Shown here: positions 22,150 to 33,774 of the stretch, one piece after another
Layout of the letters: every line of letters starts with the position of its first letter
Position numbering within the stretch: position 1 is the first letter of the stretch
Assembly: GCA_032622095.1 (NCBI GenBank)
Contig: CP136069.1
Location: forward strand, 6,248,976-6,312,975
From: Siphonodentalium dalli
Lineage: Eukaryota > Mollusca > Scaphopoda > Gadilida > Siphonodentaliidae
Direction of reading: 5' to 3'
DNA: 64,000 nucleotides
Program-made: the position numbers and the translations under genes
The notes under the pieces: model-generated
The model's input: only the letters and a program-made list of their open reading frames with translations
The model's database searches: none
Told to the model about the DNA's origin: nothing

Positions 22150-22685
22150 TATATAGATCCCACCAAATATAGCTTATTATCTGAACATTTCCCACCAAAT
22201 ATAGCTTATTATCTGAACATTTCCCACCAAATATAGCTTATTATCTGAACATTTCCCACCAAATATAGCTTATTATCTGAACATTTCCCACCATATATAG
22301 CTTATTATCTGAACATTTCCCACCAAATATAGCTTATTATCTGAACATTTCCCACCAAATATAGCTTATTATTTGAACATTTCCCACCAAATATAGCTTA
22401 TTATCTGAACATTTCCCACCAAATATAGCTTATTATCTGAACATTTCCCACCATGTATAGCTTATTATCTGAACATTTCCCACCAAATATAGCTTATTAT
22501 CTGAACATTTCCCACCATATATAGCTTATTATCTGAACATTTCCCACCAAATATAGCTTATTATCTGAACATTTCCCACCAAATATAGCTTATTATCTGA
22601 ACATTTCCCACCAAATATAGCTTATTATTTGAACATTTCCCACCAAATATAGCTTATTATCTGAACATTTCCCACCAAATAACAT
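22150..22685 (-). repeat. 32-bp satellite derived from the 68-bp unit (~17 copies)
   Basis: Unit AGCTTATTATCTGAACATTT followed by CCCACCAAATAT. The first 20 bases match the 68-bp unit in its 23.9-kb orientation (CTTATTATCTGAACATTTCC). The copies are highly uniform, with AAATAT/CATATAT/CATGTAT variants only. Confidence 0.9.
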
Positions 22686-22714
22686 GAATCATTCTGCACT
22701 TGTGTTATCATTTT

Positions 22715-23240
22715 TATACCCCCTTTTTTTGTTCATGTCATAACTTGAACAGTAGTGCTCGGATCTCAATAAAATTAGGTATGGATGTTCACTACTATGA
22801 GGACATTGAGGGTTCCATCGTTTTGTTCCATTTTTCCATTCTAGAGTTATTCATCTTTTTGGTCCGTCTGGTGTCTGTTCGTGTCGTAACTTCAACAGTT
22901 GTGCTGCGATCTCAATGAAATTTGGTATGGATGGTCACTACTATGTGGACATTTAATAGAGGGGTCCATCGTTTTGTTCGGGTTTTCCATTCTAGAGTTA
23001 TACATCTTTGATTATCTGGAAATGTTGGCTTTTTGGTCAATCTGGTGTCTGTTACGTTCATAACTTGAACAGTAGTTCTCGTATCTCAATGAAATTTGGT
23101 ATGGATGTTCACCACTATGAGGCAATTTAATGGCGCATTCAGCTGTTTTGTTTTGATTTTTGGTTCTATAGTTATTCAGCTTTGTTTATATGAACATGCT
23201 GATGTTTGGGTCCATCAGCTATAAGTTATAGATATGCCCA
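22715..23240 (+). repeat. ~160-bp tandem repeat (3 diverged copies)
   Basis: Three units starting near 22735, 22880 and 23055, each with TAACTTGAACAGTAGTGCTC-like sequence, then TCTCAATGAAATTTGGTATG, GTTCACTACTATGAGG and CATTCTAGAGTTAT. The composition resembles the 155/164-bp satellite at 38 kb (ATGAAATTTGTCATGGATGT), but homology between them is not proven. Confidence 0.75.
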
Positions 23241-23649
23241 CACTAGGCGGTATGCCACAAGGGTGTATGCACCGGACGACAGTCCATCTCTTGTTTATAC
23301 TGTCGTCTGCTGATTTTTCCTGAACACCGATCCAAATGAAGAATAGACAATTCTAGTGTTTTCTTGTATAACTGATTGGAAGAAACCATTTAGTAACTGC
23401 AGGGTTAATAGAGTGTGGCACGATCGATTGAACTCAAGCTGTGTGTTCTTATATGAAATAATCCGCACTGGGCCGATGTGTGGCCACGGTATTCAATTGA
23501 TTAAAACTGAAATAATTGGATTCGCAATCTGTTCGGAATTCCGCCCCAGCTGGCAGTATTTCGTAATAACTCGGCCCTCGCATCACCAGGCCAACCTGCT
23601 GCCATCAGCAGATAAATAGGTCAAATGCTACAGCCCGACTTCTCACTCT
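23241..23649. other. No gene seen; possible small TIR unit
   Basis: A 107-bp stretch (about 23471-23577) starts GGGCCGA and ends TCGGCCC, which could be a tiny inverted-terminus element, but no target duplication was found. The 87-codon ORF across it has no recognisable family. Confidence 0.35.
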
Positions 23650-23925
23650 TAACCTGTTCATGAACCCTATAGAGAGCACCATGTATAGTGCAGCAGACGA
23701 CACTCCGTAGTGCATGCTTCCATCTGTGTGGGGCTCCCTATGGGTTAATCATTAAACTCTATAATATATCGCCTCGGTTATTATGTTTAACCATTTCATG
23801 AACCATAGAGAGCCCCATGTATTCTGCAACAGACGACACTCTGTAGTGCATGATTCCATCTGTGTGGGGCTCCCTGTGGGTTAATCGCTAAACTCTATAT
23901 ATCGCCTCGGTTATTATGTTTATCC
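23650..23925. mobile_element. HP3 hairpin elements, tandem pair
   Basis: Two adjacent ~135-bp copies, each with ATAGAGAGC arms, CAGACGACAC (23694-23703 and 23830-23839), TGTGGGGCTCCCTGTGGGTT, and the TATATCGCCTCGGTTATTA tail. The tandem pair suggests local duplication, not two separate insertions. Confidence 0.75.
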
Positions 23926-23953
23926 CTAAACAATGGACCAAAATCAATGGTGG

Positions 23954-24022
23954 GAAATGTTCAGACAATAATTTCAACAAACATCCTATAGTCGTTTGTT
24001 GAACTTATTTTCTGAACATTTC
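23954..24022. repeat. Palindrome at satellite polarity switch (right)
   Basis: GAAATGTTCAGACAATAATT and TCAACAAAC pair almost perfectly with GTTTGTTGAACTTATTTTCT and GAACATTTC (about 29-bp arms, 11-base loop). It marks the left edge of the long 68-bp array and is built from the same GAAATGTTCAGA motif. Confidence 0.8.
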
Positions 24023-26715
24023 ACAAGGGAACACCTCATCAATGGGTATTTAGTATAGAAAGGGTTTAACTTATTATCTGAACATTTCCTATGGGATAAC
24101 TACTCATCAATGATGCTTTAGTATTGAAATGATTAAACTTATTATCTGAACATTTCCTATGGGATAACTATTCATCAATGATGGTTCAGTATAGAAAGGG
24201 TTTAACTTATTATCTGAACATTTCCTATGTGATAACTACTCATCAATGATGCTTTAGTATTGAAATGATTAAACTTATTATCTGAACATTTCCTATGTGA
24301 TAACTACTCGTCAATGATGCTTTATTATTGAAAGGATTATACTTATTATCTGAACATTTCTCATGAGATAACTACTCATCAATGAGGCTTTAGTATAGAA
24401 AGGGTTAAACTTATTATCTGAACATTTCCTGTGGGATAACTACTCATCAATGATGCTTTAGTATAGAAAGGGTTAAATTTATTATCTGAACATTTCCTAT
24501 GGGATAACTACTCATCAATGATGCTTTAGTATTGAAATGATTAAACTTATTATCTGAACATTTCCTATGGGATAACTACTCATCAATGATGGTTCAGTAT
24601 AGAAAGGGTTTAACTTATTATCTAAACATTTCCTATGGGATAACTACTCATCAATGATGGTTCAGTATAGAAAGGGTTAAACTTATCTGAACATTTCTCA
24701 TGAGATAACTACTCATCAATGATGCTTTAGTATAGAAAGGGTTAAACTTATTATCTGAACATTTCCTATGTGATAACTACTCATCAATGATGCTTTAGTA
24801 TTGAAAGGATTAAACTTATTATCTGAACATTTCCTACGTGATAACTACTCATCAATGATGCTTTAGTATAGAAAGGATTAAACTTATTATCTGAACATTT
24901 CCTACGTGATAACTACTCATCAATGATGCTTTAGTATTGAAATGATTAAACTTATTATCTGAACATTTCCTATGTGATAACTACTCATCAATGATGCTTT
25001 AGTATTGAAAGGATTAAACTTATTATCTGAACATTTCCTATGGGATAACTACTCATCAATGATGGTTCAGTATAGAAAGGGTTTAACTTATTATCTGAAC
25101 ATTTCCTATGGGATAACTACTCATCAATGATGGTTCAGTATAGAAAGGGTTAAACTTATCTGAACATTTCTCATGAGATAACTACTCATCAATGAGACTT
25201 TAGTATAGAAAGGGTTAAACTTATTATCTGAACATTTCCTGTGGGATAACTATTCATCAGTGATGCTTTAGTATAGAAATGGTTAGACTTATTATCTGAA
25301 CATCTCCTATGGGATAACTACTCATTAATGATGCTTTAGTATAGAAAGGATTAAACTTATTATCTGAACATTTCCTACGTGATAACTACTCATCAATGAT
25401 GCTTTAGTATAGAACGGATTAAACTTATTATCTGAACATTTCCTACGTGATAACTACTCATCAATGATGCTTTAGTATTGAAATGATTAAACTTATTATC
25501 TGAACATTTCCTATGTGATAACTACTCATCAATGATGCTTTAGTATTGAAAGGATTAAACTTATTATCTGAACATTTCCTATGGGATAACTACTCATCAA
25601 TGATGGTTCAGTATAGAAAGGGTTAAACTTATTATCTGAACAGTTCCTATGGGATAACTACTCATCAATGATGCTTTAGTATAGAAATGGTTAAATTTAT
25701 TATCTGAACATTTCCTATGGGATAACTATTCATCAGTGATGCGTTAGTATAGAAAGGGTTAGACTTATTATCTGAACATCTCCTATGGGATAACTACTTA
25801 TCAATGATGCTTTAGTATAGAAAGGGTTAAATTTATTATCTGAACATTTCCTATGGGATAACTACTCGTCGATGATGCTTTAGTATAGAAAGGGTTAAAC
25901 TTATTATCTGAACATTTCCTATGGGACAACTACTCATCAATGATGCTATAGTCTAGAAAGGGTTAAACCTATTATCTGAACATCTCCTATGGGATAACTA
26001 ATTAACAATGACTCTTTAGTATAGAAAGGGTTAAACTTATTATCTGAATATTTCCTATGGGATAACTATTCATCAATGATGCTATAGAATAGAAAGCGTT
26101 AAACGTATTATCTGAACATTTCCTATGGCATAACTACTCATCAATGATGCTTTAGTATAGAAAGGGTTAAATTTATTATCTGATCATTTCCTATGGGATA
26201 ACTATTCATCAATGATGCTTTAGTATAGTAAGGGTTAGACTTAATATCTGAACATTTCCTATGTGATAACTACTCACCAATGAGGCTTTAGTATATAAAT
26301 GGTTAAACTTATCTGAACATTTCTTATGAGATAACTACTCATCAATGATGCTTTAGTATAGAAAGGGTTAAACTTATTATGTGAACATTTCCTATGGGAT
26401 AACTACTCATCAATGATGCTTTAGTATAGAAATGGTTAATCTTATTATCTGAACAGTTCCTACGGGATAACTACTCATCAATGATGCTTTAGTGTAGAAA
26501 GGGTTAAACTTAGTATCTGAACAGTTCCTATGGGATAACTACTCATCAATGATGCTTTGGTATAGAAGGTGTTAAACTTGTTATCTGAAAATTTCCTATA
26601 GGGTAACTAATCATCAATGATTCTTCAGTATAGAAGGTTCTAAACTTATTATCTGAACATATCCTAATTGGTAACTACTCATCAATGGGTATTTAGCATA
26701 CAAAAGGGTTAAACT
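24023..26715 (-). repeat. 68-bp satellite, main array (~40 copies)
   Basis: Unit AACTTATTATCTGAACATTT, then CCTATGGGATAACTACTCAT, CAATGATGCTTTAGTATAGA and AAGGGTTA. Variants such as TACGTGATAAC and TGAGATAAC, and GATGGTTCAG versus GATGCTTTAG, recur in blocks. For example, a block of several units near 24.76-25.15 kb resembles one near 25.33-25.62 kb, indicating higher-order duplication. Non-coding. Confidence 0.92.
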
Positions 26716-26834
26716 AATGACATTGGATATTTAGACATGTTTAAAATACGTTCAATTAGTTTTGAAGGGGTGTTCTGATAATACAATTGAAGACATATTC
26801 GATTCCTAGCTATTTGTTTCGTCGATTAAAATTA
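26716..26834. other. Satellite edge sequence
   Basis: Non-repetitive transition that contains GAAGGGGTGTTCTGATAATA, a match to the dispersed block also seen at 8.4 kb and (more diverged) 34.66 kb. Confidence 0.45.
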
Positions 26835-27480
26835 AAATAAGAGATGGTGTGATTTGAGAGAGTCTGCTGTGCCATGCTGCCATGAATATGATCGGAATTC
26901 GATTGTGTGATTTGAGAGAGTCTGCTGTGCCATGCCACCATGAATATGATCGGAATTCGATTGTGTGATTTGAGAGAGTCTGCTGTGTCATGCCGCCATG
27001 AATATGACCGGAATTCGATGGTGTGATTTGAGACAGACTGCTGTGCCATGCCGCCATGAATATGATCGGAATTCGATGGTGTGATTTGAGAGAGACTGCT
27101 GTGCCATGCCGCCATGAATATGATCGGAATTCGATGGTGTGATTTGAGAGAGTCTGCTGTGCCATGTCGCCATGAATATGATCGGAATTCGATGGTGTGA
27201 TTTGAGAGAGTCTGCTGTGCCATGCCACCATGAATATGATCGGAATTCGATGGTGTGATTTGAGAGAGTCTGCTGTGCCATGCCGCCATGAATATGATCG
27301 GAATTCGATGGTGTGATTTGAGAGAGTCTGCTGTGCCATGCCGCCATGAATATGATCGGAATTCTATGGTGTGATTTGAGAGAGTCTGCTGTGCCATGCC
27401 GCCATGAATATGATCGGAATTCGATGGTGTGATTTGAGAGAATCTGCTGTGCCATGCCGTCATGAAGATGATCGGAATTC
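26835..27480 (-). repeat. 58-bp minisatellite (11 copies)
   Basis: Unit TGTGATTTGAGAGAGTCTGC, TGTGCCATGCCGCCATGAAT, ATGATCGGAATTCGATGG. Copies differ by a few substitutions only. On the minus strand the unit has no stop in any frame, and because 58 is not divisible by 3, each frame reads the three frames in turn. The resulting ORFs of up to 217 codons are therefore not evidence for a protein. Confidence 0.92.
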
Positions 27481-27545
27481 GGCTTGTTCAGAGCCTTTGT
27501 TTATATACAACCTTCTTAGATCATGCCATGGAACTATTCTCTGGC

Positions 27546-27800
27546 TAACGCCCGTATCATAATCAACCAGCTCAAAACACTAACGCCCGTATCATAATCA
27601 ACCAGCTCAAAACACTAACGCCCGTATCATAATCAACCAGCTCAAAACATTACTCTGGCTAACGCCCGTATCATAATCAACCAGCTCAAAACACTAACGC
27701 CCGTATCATAATCAACCAGCTCAAAACACTAACGCCCGTATCATAATCAACCAGCTCAAAACACTAACGCCCGTATTATAATCAACCAGCTCAAAACATT
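27546..27800 (+). repeat. 35-bp minisatellite (~7 copies)
   Basis: Unit ACTAACGCCCGTATCATAAT followed by CAACCAGCTCAAAAC. The array is interrupted once by ATTACTCTGGCTAACGCC, which also occurs at the start, so a block of about 112 bp was duplicated. Confidence 0.9.
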
Positions 27801-27924
27801 ACTTTTTGAAGTTTTGAAAGGGAAACTTTTGAAGTTGAAAAAAATAACGCGGAAAATATATTTCTTAGTTATTATCTGTTCCTTAAATTTTATTTCGAAA
27901 TTTCACGATTTAAGTGACTTTGTG

Positions 27925-30165
27925 GGCGATGAAACTTATTATCTGAACATTTCCTATCGGATAATTGCTCATCAATGATGCATTAGTATAGCAAGGTTTA
28001 AACGTATTATCTGAACATTTCCTATGGGATAACTACTCATCAATGATGCTTTAGTGTAGAAAGGGTTAAACTTATTATCTGAACATTTAATATGGGATAA
28101 CTACTCATCAATGATGCTTTAGTGTAGAAAGGGTTAAACTTATTATCTGAACATTTCCTATGGGATAACTACTCATCAATGATGCTTTAGTATAGGAAGG
28201 GTTAAACTTATTATCTGAGCATTTCCTATGGGATAACTACTCCTCAATGATGCACTAGTATAGAAAGGGTTAAACTTATTATCTGAACATTTCCTATGGG
28301 ATAATTGCTCATCAATGATGCATTAGTATAGCAAGGTTTAAACGTATTATCTGAACATTTCCTATGGGATAACTACTCATCAATGATGCTTTAGTGTAGA
28401 AAGGGTTAAACTTATTATCTGAACATTTAATATGGGATAACTACTCATCAATGATGCTTTAGTATAGGAAGGGTTAAACTTATTATCTGAACATTTCCTA
28501 TGGGATAACTACTCATTTTATGGTGCTATATGGTAGAGGAATGGTTACACATATTATCTGAACATTTAATATGGGATAACAACTCATTTTATGGTGCTAT
28601 ATGGTATAGGAATGGCTACACATATTATCTGAACATTTAATATGGGATAACAACTCATGTAATGATTATATAGTATAGACAGGGTTAAACTTATTATCTG
28701 AACATTTCCTATGGGATAACTACTCATTTCATGGTGCTACATGGTATAGGAATGGTTACACATATTATCTGAACATTTAATATGGGATAACTACTCATTT
28801 TATGGTGCTATATGGTATAGGAATGGTTACATATATTATCTGTACATTTAGTATGGGATAACGACCCATTTTATGGTGCTACATGGTACAGGAATGGTTA
28901 CACATATTATCTGAACATTTAATATGGGATAACAACTCATCTTATGGTGCTATATGGTATAGGAATGGTTACACATATTATCTGAACATTTCCTATGGGA
29001 TAACTACTCATTTTATGGTGCTATATGGTATAGGAATGGTTACACATATTATCTGAACATTTCCTATGGGATAACTACTCATCAATGATGCTTTAGTATA
29101 GAAAGGGTTAAACTTATTATCTGAACATTTCCTATTGGATTACAACTCATGTAATGATTCTATAGTATAGAAAGGGTTAAACTTATTATCTGAAAATTTC
29201 CTATGAGATAACTACTCATTTTATGGTGCTATATGGTATATGAATGGTTACACATATTATCTGAACATTTGATATGGGATAACTACTCATTTTATGGTGC
29301 TATATGGTATAGGAATGGTTACGCATATTATCTGAACATTTCCTATGGGATAACTACTCATTTTATGGTGCTATATGGTATAGGAATGGTTATACATATT
29401 ATCTGAACATTTCCTATGGGATAACTACTCATTTTATGGTTCTATATGGTACAGAAATGGTTACACATATTATCTGAACATTTAATATGGGATAACTACT
29501 CATTTTATGGTGCTATATGGTATAGGAATGGTTACACATATTATCTGAACATTTATTATGGGATAACTACTCATTTTATGGTGACATGTGGTATAGGAAT
29601 GGTTACACATATTATCTGAACATTTAATATGGGATAACTACTCATTTTATGGTGCTATATGGTATAGTAATGGTTACACATATTATATGAACATTTCCTA
29701 TGGGATAACTACTCATTTTATGGTGCTATATGGTATAGGAATGGTTACACATATTATCTGAACATTTAATATGGGATAACTACTCATTTTATGGTGATAT
29801 ATGGTATAATAATGGTTACACATATTATCTGAACATTTAGTATGGGATAACTACTCATTTTATGGTGCTACATGGTACAGGAATGGTTACACATATTATC
29901 TGAACATTTCCTATGGGATAACAACTCATGTAATGATTATATAGTATAGAAAGGGTTAAACTTATTATCTGAACATTTCATATTGGATAACAACTCATGT
30001 AATGATTCTATAGTATAGACAGGGTTAAACTTATTATCTGAACATTTAATATGGGATAACTACTCATATAATGATGCTATATAGTATAGACAGGGTTAAA
30101 CTTATTATCCGAACATTTCCTATGGGATAACAACGCATGTAATGATTCTATAGAAAGGGTTACTG
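27925..30165 (-). repeat. 68-bp satellite, second array with a new subtype (~33 copies)
   Basis: Starts with units like those at 24-26.7 kb, then is dominated by a derived subtype: TCATTTTATGGTGCTATATG, GTATAGGAATGGTTACACAT, ATTATCTGAACATTTAATAT. Standard units reappear near 29.08 and 29.93-30.15 kb. A block of about 320 bp near 27.95 kb is repeated near 28.27 kb. Same orientation as the main array. Confidence 0.9.
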
Positions 30166-30207
30166 GACATATCAAGTCCACAGATGGTTCGCGTCTTAGT
30201 GGAATAT

Positions 30208-30590
30208 ATTTTTTACCCTGTGCCAATGCATTCTCTTATATATGCGAGTCGACCATAGGTCGCCTCGCATATATAAGAGAATGCATTGGCCTAACAATTT
30301 TTTACAATTTTAATAATTTATTCTTTTATTCTTTAACAATTTTATAATTTTACCCATACAGAGCCCAGACAAACATGAGCAGACGACACTCTTCTATCTG
30401 CTTCTATATATGTGTGGGGCTCCCTGCAGGGTAATGGATGTTTTTTATTTTATGTCCTAAAAATTGTAAGAAACATTTATATTTAAAAAATGATAAAAAA
30501 TCGTTAGGCCAATGCATTCTCTTATATATGCGAGGCGACCTATGGTCGACTCGCATATATAAGAGAATGCATTGGCACAGGGTAAAACAA
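30208..30590 (-). mobile_element. HP2-type core lacking the outer termini
   Basis: Runs from TTTACCCTGTGCCAATGC to GGCACAGGGTAAAACAA with two module H hairpins (about 30223-30291 and 30513-30580) and a central HP3-type hairpin with CAGACGACAC at 30380-30389. The TGTGACCCGCC ends are absent, so it is either truncated or a distinct shorter form. It is inverted relative to the other HP2 copies. Confidence 0.75.
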
Positions 30591-30821
30591 ATAGTCGCTG
30601 TATATCGATGTCTGGGAAAAGAAATAATGTGGGGTCGAACATTGTATGGTTCTTTAAGATGCCGCTTCAACATAAATCATAGTACATCAATACCCCCTCC
30701 AGTCCCCATTTAGATTCGATATTAATCTGCTGTTTATTTTCGGACGGAAGGCCAACCGAACCGTAGCAATGAAGCAACAAATCAGCGTGAATTGAAAGAC
30801 GGCCAAATTGAAATCATATGA

Positions 30822-30925
30822 ATGAAGCCCCGAACAACTATACGTTCGAGCGGTATGTAGCCCCGAACAACTATACGTTCGAGCGGTATGTAGCCCCGAA
30901 CAACTATACGTTCGAGCGGTATGTG
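30822..30925 (+). repeat. 33-bp minisatellite (3 copies)
   Basis: Unit GCCCCGAACAACTATACGTT followed by CGAGCGGTATGTA, three identical copies. Confidence 0.9.
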
Positions 30926-30954
30926 ATTCTCCAATCTGGCGTAAATTTAGTCCA

Positions 30955-31730
30955 TGTTTCTTTCGACGTAAACCAGCTAGTGAAATCGGTAGTGATAATA
31001 CTGGTTTACGTAAACCAGCTAGTGAAATCGGTAGTGATAATACTGGTTTACGTAAACCAGCTAGTGAAATCGGTAGAGATAATACTGGTTTACTTAAACC
31101 ATCTAGTGAAATCGGTAGTGATAATACTGATTTACGTCCACCAGCTAGTGAAATCGGTAGAGATAATACTGGTTTACTTAAACCATCTAGTGAAATCGGT
31201 AGTGATAATACTGATTTACGTCCACCAGCTAGTGAAATCGGTAGAGATAATACTGGTTTACTTAAACCATCTAGTGAAATCGGTAGTGATAATACTGATT
31301 TACGTCCACCAGCTAGTGAAATCGGTAGAGATAATGATGGTTTACTTCAACCAGCTAGTGAAATCGGTAAGGATAATACTGGATTACGTCGACCAGATGG
31401 TGAAATCGGTAGAGATAGTGATGGTTTACGTCAACCAGCTAGTGAAATCGGTAGAGATAATGATGGTTTACTTCAACCAGCTAGTGAAATCGGTAGGGAT
31501 AATGCTGGTTTACGCCAACCACTAGTGAAATCGGTAAGGATAATACTGGTTTACTTCAACCAGCTAGTGAAATCGGTAGGGATAATGCTGGTTTACGCCA
31601 ACCAGATAGTTAAATGGGTAGGGATAATGATGATTTACGCCAATCAGCTAGTGAAATCGTTAGAGATAGCACTGGTTTACGCCAACCAGCTAGTGAAATC
31701 GGTATAGGGGTGATATTGGTTTACGTCCAA
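30955..31730 (+). repeat. 42-bp minisatellite (~18 copies) with 84-bp dimers
   Basis: Unit GTAAACCAGCTAGTGAAATC, GGTAGTGATAATACTGGTTT, AC. In about 31080-31330 an 84-bp dimer (one unit with ACCATCTAG, one with CCACCAGCTAG) repeats three times. Since 42 is divisible by 3 the array is open over 235 codons (30818-31525), but there is no start context, splice site or family match. A frame-breaking 1-bp deletion near 31521 also argues against coding selection. Confidence 0.9.
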
Positions 31731-31758
31731 GAACGGTTGCCTTAATTGTAGTAATTAA

Positions 31759-32095
31759 AGGCCCATTTAATTTTCGAGATTCCGATTATTTTTATTATAG
31801 TGCCGTGATATACGGATTTAATAGCAATCTATGACATAAAATATGATTATCATTTCACTATAATTCATCACCATTTGGAAAGTCTGTGTCCCAGAAGGTG
31901 CTCATAGAGTAATAGAATATAGCTGAAATCATAGAAACATTTACCCCGTTTCACTCCCAGAATGCAACATAATTCAAACTAAGATATAAAGTTATTCCCC
32001 TTCCATTGGAAATTATATACTTTGCAGTACAGTCCATATGGAACTTATGCACATAAAGCACGTCGGTACTTCAACAAAAAAACATCCGCTCCTCT
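31759..32095 (+). mobile_element. PB-D copy 2, right-truncated
   Basis: TTAA at 31755-31758 then AGGCCCATTTAATTTTCGAG. The interior matches the 12.46-kb copy (TGATATACGG, AGCTGAAATCATAGAAA, GCACGTCGGTA). It ends near 32095, where a different sequence with ATTAAAGGCTGGGCACACCG begins. Confidence 0.7.
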
Positions 32096-32366
32096 CTCGC
32101 AATGTCATGACCAGGGGTGAGATTAAAGGCTGGGCACACCGTCGGATCGGGAGCCGACGCTAAATGGCTGTCTCGTGTGCTACAATCCCTACCGCAACGA
32201 ATAAGTCATGGTTTCAGCGATAAAAATCCTGGACAAATTGGGCAAAAATTCCGTGTTCGATCTACTCGACCCAAGTGCATCATGATCAGCATTGCCCCCT
32301 GTACTGAAAACTCTAAATATACAGATACACTAAGGGTATTAATAGTATAATCGTCAGTGAGTATAT
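32096..32366. other. No gene seen; possible repeat start
   Basis: GGCTGGGCACACCGTCGGAT followed by CGGGAGCCGACG looks like a transposon or repeat start, but no partner end was found. The 77-codon ORF from 32117 is not recognised. Confidence 0.35.
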
Positions 32367-32367
32367 A

Positions 32368-32694
32368 CAGTAATGCCCTAAGTAATCGACCTCTTAACCA
32401 CAGCAGAGTTATGGGTAACTTTTCAGGATTTAGTCGGAAATATAGCATGTTGCAATTCATCGGAAAGCTCTCACCGAGGATTTAGTCGGAAATATGGCTT
32501 GTTGCCATTCATCGGAAAGCTCTCACTGGGAGCTTTCCGATGAATGGCAACAATCCATATTTCCGACTAAATGGAAATGGAAATATGGCTTGTTGCCATT
32601 CATCGGAAAGCTCTCACCATATTTCCGACTAAATCCTGAAAAGTTACCCATAATTCTTCTGTGGTTACGAGGTCGATTACTTTGGACATTACTG
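32368..32694. mobile_element. TM palindromic MITE, copy 2 (rearranged)
   Basis: TA at 32366-32367 and 32695-32696, with ends CAGTAATGCCC and GGACATTACTG. The central hairpin part (GTCGGAAATATGGCTTGTTG, CATCGGAAAGCTCTCAC) is present about four times in alternating orientation, so the palindrome has been partly duplicated. That makes it 327 bp against 213 bp at 10.1 kb. Confidence 0.8.
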
Positions 32695-32696
32695 TA

Positions 32697-32975
32697 GTAT
32701 AGGAAGGGTTAACTATCAATAATGAGATTTATTTCACAGCGAGGCTGAGCGAGGGGTCTTAATTGGTAACTCATACGGCTATGTTTGAATGAGCGCAATG
32801 CTATGTATTCTTAAAAGACATACCCCCACCCCCCCCCCCCCCGTTAACAGCGGCCCCTGCCGATGTCATCAAACGCATTATTCTATGGACAAACATATCC
32901 AGCGCTAAGCGATTGTTCATGGAGTGTTCAGCGCGAGTGTTCAGGGAGTGACCTGTTGTGAGGACGTGGAGTTTT
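32697..32975. other. No gene seen; C-run
   Basis: Contains a long C-rich run (about 32826-32842). Nothing else recognised. Confidence 0.45.
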
Positions 32976-33325
32976 CAGTTGTCACAGCACTCAATAATCT
33001 GAAAACAAATCCAAGCATAACGTACCTAACACGATCTGATATCGATCTCACATCGATCTCGTATCGACCCGTAACACGACCTTATCGATCTGTTCATTGT
33101 CTGGTGATCCTTTGGGAGAATGATATTTTCAATTTCGCCCCGTAGACGGCCTGATATTTCAGTTGTCACAGCACTCAATAATCTGAAAACAAATCCAAGC
33201 ATAACATACCTAACACGATCTGATATCGATCTCACATCGATCTCGTATCGATCTGTTCATTGTCTGGTGATCCTTTGGGAGAATGATATTTTCAATTTCG
33301 CCCCGTAGACGGCCTGATATTTCCA
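32976..33325 (+). repeat. ~180-bp tandem duplication
   Basis: TTTCAGTTGTCACAGCACTC through GACGGCCTGATA occurs twice (about 32974-33157 and 33158-33322). The second copy lacks about 20 bp around ACCCGTAACACGACCTTATC. The paired ORFs here are products of the duplication. Confidence 0.85.
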
Positions 33326-33604
33326 GTTTCCCCCCCAAGCCCACCCACCATATAGAAGAATTTGACTTATATTTCACCAGAGTTGATCTATTGTGGTGTT
33401 GGAATTTCTCATACAAATCGCCGTTATTTCGTAAATGTACATTCTTTATAGAGTTATTACCCTTCAGATTAAATATGATAGTCAATCGAAACCACGCGTG
33501 CCTCCCGTGGTCGCGATTGTATGCCAATAACCATCTCATCGTGAACCCCGATATGTTATCTTGTGGTAGTCAAGCGTGTGCGTATTAGGTGAATAAATAG
33601 TGTT

Positions 33605-33770
33605 CCTACTTCAATCATTACTGATATGTAGTTAAAATTGTAATTGAAATGCATTTCAAAGTAATTATAATTGTAATGAATTACATTGTGAAATAGATGT
33701 AATGGGAAGTGTGATTGTAATTGAAAAATGTTGAAGTAATTGTAATTAATTACATTCACAAGTAATTTCT
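33605..33770. repeat. AT-rich degenerate TAATTG repeat
   Basis: Repeated GTAATTGTAATT / AATTACATT motifs in both orientations, typical of simple-repeat-like decay. Confidence 0.55.
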
Positions 33771-33774
33771 TCAA

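Noticed and set aside
23356-23619. 87-codon + ORF near 23.5 kb
   Set aside because: No recognisable motif, and it overlaps a possible small inverted-terminus unit, so repeat origin is more likely.
26806-27463. 217-codon minus frame with a 58-residue periodic peptide
   Set aside because: All three minus frames of the 58-bp unit are open. The peptide simply cycles through them.
30818-31525. 235-codon + frame in the 42-bp array
   Set aside because: Open frame follows from the 42-bp length. A 1-bp deletion breaks it, and no known repeat protein resembles it.
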